64,000 bases of DNA, from positions 8,706,501 to 8,770,500 of the forward strand of contig JAZHRO010000012.1 in NCBI GenBank assembly GCA_037157565.1. The letters are read 5' to 3'. The position numbers and the translations under genes were made by a program. The DNA comes from Thalassia testudinum. Its lineage: Eukaryota > Streptophyta > Magnoliopsida > Alismatales > Hydrocharitaceae. The notes under the pieces were generated by a model, which saw only the letters and a list, made by a program, of their open reading frames with translations, searched no databases and was not told the origin of the DNA. This document shows, piece by piece, positions 58,209 to 64,000 of this stretch; within the stretch, counting starts at the first letter, position 1, and every line of letters starts with the position of its first letter.

Positions 58209-60078
58209 ATGCAGCCACACCAATTAAGACTACCATTCAAAAAACCTGAATATCTGAGATCCATGAAAGATACGATGATTGAGGATGCCCTTGAATTCTA
58301 TGAAATCAAATGTAAACCCTCAACACTAATAGAAAACATTCAAGTTGATGTCCCAACAAACACAGCTTTCATCATAAACTGTGCCCAAATTCTATTGACA
58401 GAAGTTACAAAAGGATCAACCCGAGATATGCTCATGACAGGATACATTGAGATAGAAAAATTACACCAATCTGAATACCTTCAATGCTTGACAAATCCTG
58501 TACTTTGGGAACAACACCAAGATGCCCTTATAAAATGGGTAGAAATGATGAAATCAGTAGAACAAATTATCAACCAGAAATACCCGTATATACCAGAAAC
58601 AGAGGATGAACCATCTTGGAACAGTAGTAAGGAACAATCCAGTTTCCCAGATCTCGAGACTGAGGCACAAAGTGGTTGTGGAATCCCAACCCAGATAGAA
58701 GACAATGTTGAATTTGGTTGGGATATTGCAGGGAGAACACAATGATGAGCCAAACTTAGACCATGAATTGTCAAGCCTAGAATTCCAGAACTCCTGCAAT
58801 AATGAGATCAGAACTGAACCTTTTGAGGGTATAAATTCCGCCCCTTATTTTGATAAGGTGGCCCTCGAAGGTTATTCGGACTTAGGTTCTAATAATTCTA
58901 CCCACATCCTAAGCTTAGAACCTAGATCTGAAACTTATTGGGAAGATTATGAGGCCCCTTATGAGAAAGATCAAATTTTTACAGAATATGATTTCGGGCC
59001 TCTATTTGATGAATATCCCTCTCCAACATCCTCAGGAAATTTGATCGATTTTTCGAAAGTCATGCCAATTTATGATACAGAAACTGAGGAGTTGGATGAG
59101 TAAGGTTTTAATTGGGTCTATCCTACCAGCTTGGAGCTCGAGCCTAGACAGAATACCTTTTCGAGCCCAGAATTGACATATAGACTAGACCCCAGTCAGG
59201 CTGCTGATTCCACATCTGATGATTTATGCTGCGGTGGAATTCATAATCATGAATCTCATTTTCGCAAACTCTCCGACAACTTCAGATCCGACTATAATTG
59301 CGGAGAGATTCTCCTTCCTGAACACGCCAGGCCCATCTACGGCCTCAGTTCACATGACTCTGACTCCGACTCTGAGGTCCTGATTCCCGAGATCACTGAT
59401 AACACAGAATCATTCCTTTTTGATCCTCAGGAACCAAAAACAGAAAATGCCAAGAGTGATTGCAACTCAGAATTCAAATCTTTTCTCAATTCAGATTTCT
59501 TTCATCCTACAGACACTCTTCAGGCATTTGATAGTTACCCAGAGGACTCTTTACATAAAATCACCTGTCATTCCTTTCTAGATGAGCCCTCATACACAGT
59601 TGCCACCTCGTCTACACACACAGAACTAATCAAAACCTCTTCCCAACCCTGACCCGCAACCGGACTCAATTTCTATTCAGATTCACCTCTCACCGAGCCG
59701 ATTGCATTTCCACATCGGGTTTGGAACACTGATCAGACTACATATCATGCTCCATCATTCTTTGGTCACCCCTGTAGGGTTTCCGCGTCATTCATTGATT
59801 ATTCTACGGGTCCCTACTATGACCAGGCTGATTCGACTCAGCCAAACCCTGCGTTTTCACTTCCACATCCATCTGAGCTTCATAGTATATGGTGGGTTCC
59901 ACACCTTTTTATCCACATCTATCAACCCACCAGATTGATTGGGTTTGGGCTGCATCATCAGCTTGTTGATCTGAACAAGCACCTGGTTGGACTAACCAGG
60001 CTCTTAATCAAGGTGCTTGTATTACAAAACTCTGCTGATTTCACCATCCCCTCTCCATCGCATTTCCCGCTTGGCTGA
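58209..60078 (+). pseudogene. Unrecognised coding region of element D, about 620 codons, one frameshift and two stops
   Basis: The first ATG (58209) follows the leader and opens MQPHQLRLPFKKPEYL. The frame runs to 58745; from about 58730 the reading continues in the next frame (EHNDEPNLDHELSS) and stays open to TGA 60076-60078, broken only by TAA at 59101 and TGA at 59650. The open run over about 1.87 kb with so few breaks argues for real coding. The N-terminal part (about 120 residues: AFIINCAQILLTEV, EYLQCLTNPVLWEQHQDAL) looks helical and folded. The middle is very acidic and rich in Ser, Asp and Glu (SSHDSDSDSEVLIPE), probably disordered. The C-terminal part is rich in His, Pro and aromatic residues. 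No gag motif, zinc knuckle, DSG/DLG protease, RT or transmembrane signal is visible. It occupies the place of gag-pol. I do not recognise the family. Confidence 0.6.
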
Positions 60079-61628
60079 AGGCATCAAATTTAGCGCTCAA
60101 CGGGAGGCAGCTCGTCATTCTCTTTAAAAACCTGAAACTTTTTCTAAAAACTTTGTGCACTTGAAATTCACACTTTAGGACAACCGACTCCACCTCAGGT
60201 GCTTGCATCTGAGATTAAAAATCGTCCGCAACAGTCACCCCGAGCCATTCACTCATCAAAACATCTGTCCTAATGTATGAACTAAGTTGAATAAAAACCC
60301 CCTAAGTTACAATGAGGACATTGCAAATCTTAGCCATGGGGGGGTATGAAAGTGCAAAACGTGTAAGAAAAGGTTTCAAACAAAAAATTCACATATGCCA
60401 AAAACACCATAAAAATTAAAAATTTTTCGAAAAAGAATAAGAGAATAAGAGGAGAAAGGAAATTTTGTGAAGGAGAAGAAAAAAAAGAAACAAAAGGAAA
60501 AAAGGAGCACAAAATATGAGAAATAAGTGATAGTCATTAGTAAGGAACTAAGGAATTAACCTAAGTTCTAGACCTCATTCAAGAAAATAACTGAAAAGTG
60601 CATAATGAGATTAGTAAGAACGCAAACCTTAGGCATTCTTGAGTAGACTCTTAGTACCCATTAAGATCTAGACACTCCTCAAGAGGTTGAGGAAAATGAA
60701 AAGCTGAAGTATTAGGTCTAAGGCTTAGGGAGTATTTGGCCTCATTAACTAATTTTTGGTTTACGGGACTTAGTAACCTAAGCACCCTAACCTCAAACAC
60801 AGCCTGGTTCAGTAAGCGTAAAAATCAAAATCACGCAGAAGCGTTGCAAAATTATGAAAAGTACACCTAGAGTAGGAGCGGCCGATCAACACAAGTTGAT
60901 TTGGACGAGTTTCCAGCGCAGAGAGGCGGGAAATCCCCTCGAAGATGCGTAACAAAGTATCATCTCCTCGGTGCTTGTCTCTTAGGATATTTACATATCT
61001 TACTGGGGGCATGTAAGCACTCTGCTGGTTCAAATTCCATGGATGGCATTATCTTGAAGTGTCAATTGCCAGGGTCTGAATTCAGCCACGGAACACCATG
61101 GATGGGATTATCTCGAAATCTCAATAGCCAGGGTTCCGGGGGTTGCCATGGGCAGTACTATCTCGAAGCATCGATCGCCAGGAACCCTTGAGGATTGATG
61201 ATGGGAGCAATGAATCTGATACAGACCCTTGTTGAAAAGCCAATCCTAGGCTAGAACTAAAAAGAAAAAGAGAGAGAAAACTCTCTAAACAGAAAAACTT
61301 TCTATCTCTCTCTTATAAAACGTACTGCGAACTGAACCAAGGCTAAAATCATTTCAAGCACGGGTGCTTTAATCACAAAGTCCAATAGACCTTAGGATAG
61401 TTCTTGTGGGCCTTAAAAACCTTTGTTAAGGACTGAGGTTGAGGCTAGACAGATTTGGATCTTGATTGGTACTAGACTTCCTTTTAAGCCTATGGTCAGC
61501 ATTCTAACCTAATCTAAGTTTAAATGAAAAAACACTTATCTGAAGCTATTAAGAACTTCATGGTCTAGAACAAGGGTTGAAACCTTAAGTTTTTGCTAAG
61601 GGACTAGCAAAAGCTAGGCATGTGGGTA
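60079..61628 (+). other. 3' noncoding region and polypurine tract of element D
   Basis: Starts 'aggcatcaaatttagcgctc' with 'aacgggaggcag', as after pol in H. A strong purine-rich site, 'ccatgggggggtatga', is at about 60334-60349 and another, weaker site directly before the LTR ('ggcatgtgggta', about 61617-61628). 61020-61200 has near-repeats of 'ccatggatggcattatc'. Bases from about 61311 match window positions 1-326. Confidence 0.75.
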
Positions 61629-63457
61629 TGATGAGAACCTCATCATAAGCCATAACTAGCTCATTTTGACCTAATACAGAGATTAAAAGCTCCTACATAA
61701 CCTTAGAAAGGCTTGGTTCAGAGAGATTCTGAGTTTGCAAAGAAAACATAAACTGAGGGGTAAAAATGCAATTTCACCAATCCAATCTGAAAACATGGTA
61801 ACTCAGGGTCCAAACATAGGTTAAAACAACCTAATAAGAAGAAAAGTGGGATAAAATGACTCAACAAGGGCTACAGCAACTTCGAAAAATTAAATGACAT
61901 CCTGTAACCCTAAAAGCAAACCCACTTAAATACACGAGGTTCGAGGCAAATTAAAAATAGAATAAACCCTCTAAAATTCATAGAAAAATAATTTCTAGGG
62001 TTTAGAACCTTCAATTTGGCCTTAGGAACCCATTTTGACCTACATTAAGAACCATGCCCAATTAACAACTAAATTTAGGTTTTTGCGTAAATTGACCGGT
62101 CAAACAAGGTTTAATCTAGAAATAAAATTTACCATCAGAATCCTTAGGTCCTAATTAGTCATATACAAAAACTTGAGCCTAAGAAGAAACCTTCTTGACC
62201 AACTTTACACTTTGGTCCTCATACATTTACTTTCTGGCCCTCAACTTTTGAACCCTCACATTTTGGCCCATAACTCTCCTTCGTTCTTTACGTTTAGGTC
62301 CCTCCTGGAAAACCTGAGCAGCACCATGCTCCGGCGACCTTGCGCAGAGCATGGCGCCGTGCAAGGTAAGGGAGGGAGCTTGCCAAGTCAAATGGGGGTG
62401 CCCTGCGTCGTCAGCCACCGCAGGAGCACCCCCCTGAGTGCTGCGACCGCCCATACCGCCCGTGCGAACGCACGGACGGTATGGGTCACCTTCCTCCGGC
62501 ATCCTCCGGCGAGGGAGACACGTCGTCTCCCTCCGCCCTCCTCTCTGATTCTGCCCCTATAAATACCCCCGTCGCTCCGCCGTTCTTCCGAGCTCGGATC
62601 TGACAGAGATACCCCCTCACTTTCCTCTCTTCCCACTCCGACAGACGCCCCCTTGCTCCGGCGGCTTCTCCTCCTCCTCCTCTTCGCTCTGCCGCAATAC
62701 CAGCAGCAGAGACTTCTTCCTGATTCTCCTCCGCGTCGCGCAATACCGGCGCGCGCTGCCTCTGCCCCGTCGTCGCCGCCGTCGTCCCCCACTGGGCATT
62801 TCTTCTCCAGCTCTGGTAGGTACGAGCCGGCAGCCCCTTCGTCCCCTTCGTCACTTTAGCTAGGTTAGAATTAGTCTTCTCTATCCCCTCTTTCTTTTCC
62901 TCCCTATTTTACAGTCAATTACATCCTCGACCGCGCCTAATCACCCTCACCTTCCCCACCTCCGACCACACTCCGGCGACCCGCTCCCATCGCTCCAGCA
63001 ACCCACACGGCTCGCCGACCACCGTAGAACCTCCGCCTCCTCACCCTGATCCTCTTCCGCCCTTCCACTTCCCACCAAACGCCCTCTGCAGATCCACCGA
63101 ACACACCCAGTTCTCCGCCTGTAGTTTGACCTAGGGTGGCCCTCATTCTCCGCCCTGCCGCCTGCTAGACCCCCCACCACCTTCGCCGTGCCATGACGAA
63201 GGTTCTCCGCGTATCTGATTAGGCCGAGAGGCCATTCCTCTATGGACAGGTATCTCGACCGCCGTCGCCATTGCTGCGCTGAAGAAGCACCTTCAACCTG
63301 CATCTCCAGGTGCACTTCGCCCAGGTCCGACTCCCAGGCTGCGCGGGGCATCTCCGTGAAGAGTCCCAGGCTCGCAGCTGGGGTGAAGGCCTCACGTGAA
63401 GCCGCGATTGCCAACTGCCTCCTCCGCTGCAGGCGCTCAATTGGGGTGGGCCATTTA

Positions 63458-63500
63458 GTCCCACCTCGGAAACTTTGAGAGGCACGTGGGCGCTTAAAGG
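63458..63500 (+). promoter_or_regulatory. snRNA-type USE + TATA module in D 3' LTR
   Basis: GTCCCACCTCG (63458-63468), 24 bp, CTTAAAGG (63493-63500), GCCTC at 63523. The USE differs by one base from the 5' LTR copy (CTCG rather than CTTG); spacing unchanged. Confidence 0.45.
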
Positions 63501-63517
63501 CAAAAAGTGCCTTAAGC

Positions 63518-63765
63518 TGTTCGCCTCCTGATCACGGGGTGAGGTCCCTCTCACCCGCCCGACTACCCGGCCTCGTCCGCGCTCACGCTCCGCGGACCTG
63601 ACCCGACCCGATTAGCCTGACCTGCACTCCTCACCCACCACCGCACGCCGGTGGGCCTGGACCTGGGCGCGACCCGCATACCCGATTAACCGGTTGCTCT
63701 GGGAGAGCTTTCCTAAGAGTGAATTCTGAGAGAGAGAGACGCGGGGGGAGGGTAGAGTAGGTTTT
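63518..63765 (+). ncRNA. Predicted Pol III-type transcript in D 3' LTR
   Basis: Same layout as the 5' LTR copy; TTTT at 63762-63765. Inference only. Confidence 0.25.
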
Positions 63766-64000
63766 GCCCTCTGACGAAAACCTTGAAGTGTGCAGGCACA
63801 GGTGAAGAAGAAGAAGAAGGACTGCGGAAGAAAAAGAAGAAGAAGAGAACACAAAGAAGAAGAAGACGGAAGCTAAGGGAGACACTGTAGCAGCAGCGGT
63901 TTAAGTCGTCTGATTGCAAATTCAGACGACGTCTTGAAGGCAAGGAAGAAGAAGAAAAGAAGAAGCAGGACCGCGGCAAAGAAGAGGAAAGACAAGAAAG

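Larger units (their letters stand above)
54356..64000 (+). mobile_element. Element D: Athila-derived, apparently non-autonomous, with an unknown ORF
   Basis: 5' LTR 54356-57099, primer site, leader, one coding region, 3' region, polypurine tract and 3' LTR from 61629 (offset 7273 from the 5' LTR; its end should be near 64372). It lies in the minus-strand Tekay LTR; the left target copy is GCTGT (54351-54355). The leader and 3' region match element H, but no gag, protease, RT, RNase H or integrase is present. It would need proteins from an autonomous relative such as an intact H. By eye the two LTRs differ at a few percent of positions. Confidence 0.85.
61629..64000 (+). repeat. 3' LTR of element D, cut by the window end
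   Basis: Starts TGATGAGAACCTCATCA, identical to the 5' LTR start. Collinear with 54356-56730, with scattered substitutions and a short deletion near 62330. TATA box CTATAAATA at 62557-62565; module at 63458-63500; hairpin 63905-63930. About 370 bp of it are outside the window. Confidence 0.92.

Noticed and set aside
58720..58745. Programmed frameshift in the element D ORF
   Set aside because: The change is to the +1 frame with no clear slippery site or pause structure visible, and two stops follow, so a simple indel is more likely.
1..64000. CRISPR arrays, bacterial operons, ribosome-binding sites, rRNA or tRNA genes
   Set aside because: None seen. tRNA-like words are only primer-binding sites, and all regular structure is explained by LTR elements or low-complexity DNA.

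Overview
This window is repetitive DNA from a flowering plant with a large, retrotransposon-rich genome. I see no host protein gene, rRNA or tRNA gene. Everything recognisable is LTR retrotransposon: Ty1/copia of the SIRE/Maximus type, a second copia fragment, Ty3/gypsy Tekay/Del-like chromovirus, and several Athila/Tat-like gypsy elements with long (about 2.7 kb) LTRs. All recognisable coding regions carry stops or frameshifts. The species cannot be named from the sequence.

Layout. 1-3101: end of an Athila-type element (326 bp of internal sequence plus a complete 3' LTR, 'copy I'). 3107-24562: remains of one SIRE-type copia element (RT/RNase H, spacer, env-like ORF, polypurine tracts, 3' LTR) broken by insertions. 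These are an uncharacterised block in the spacer (about 5.6-10.6 kb, holding a probable minus-strand LTR), a solo LTR Y in the env-like ORF (11136-18882), a solo LTR B inside Y (12559-17932), a solo LTR A inside B (13747-16461), and a solo LTR C inside the SIRE LTR (21293-23988). Target-site duplications support Y, B, A and C. 25031-31115: Tekay-like element (LTR, initiator-Met primer site, decayed gag-pol) cut off inside integrase and joined to an Athila-like element (31116 to about 36620). About 36640-37095: copia protease fragment. About 37096-50250: an Athila-like element H with gag, protease, RT, RNase H, integrase and a probable long 3' LTR. 50251-54355: minus-strand Tekay LTR holding solo LTR E (50889-53594, exact duplication CCTAC) and, at 54356, a nearly complete element D that runs off the window.

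Element D (54356 to beyond 64000) looks non-autonomous. Its leader and 3' region match element H, but the gag-pol region is replaced by an unrecognised coding region (58209-60078).

The most unusual signal is inside the LTRs. Seven LTR copies (I, A, B, C, E, D and the probable LTR of H) carry a motif like the plant snRNA upstream sequence element (GTCCCACMTYG). It is followed after exactly 24 bp by an AT-rich TATA-like box, although the 24-bp spacers themselves differ. In six of the seven, a conserved GCCTC block starts 29-30 bp after the start of that box. In five of them a T4-T5 run follows about 245-260 bp after the predicted start. This is the layout of a plant U6/U3-type RNA polymerase III promoter and suggests that these LTRs carry a hidden small-RNA transcription unit. 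The same LTRs also begin with a covarying terminal palindrome; several carry long GAA-rich homopurine tracts and a conserved hairpin.
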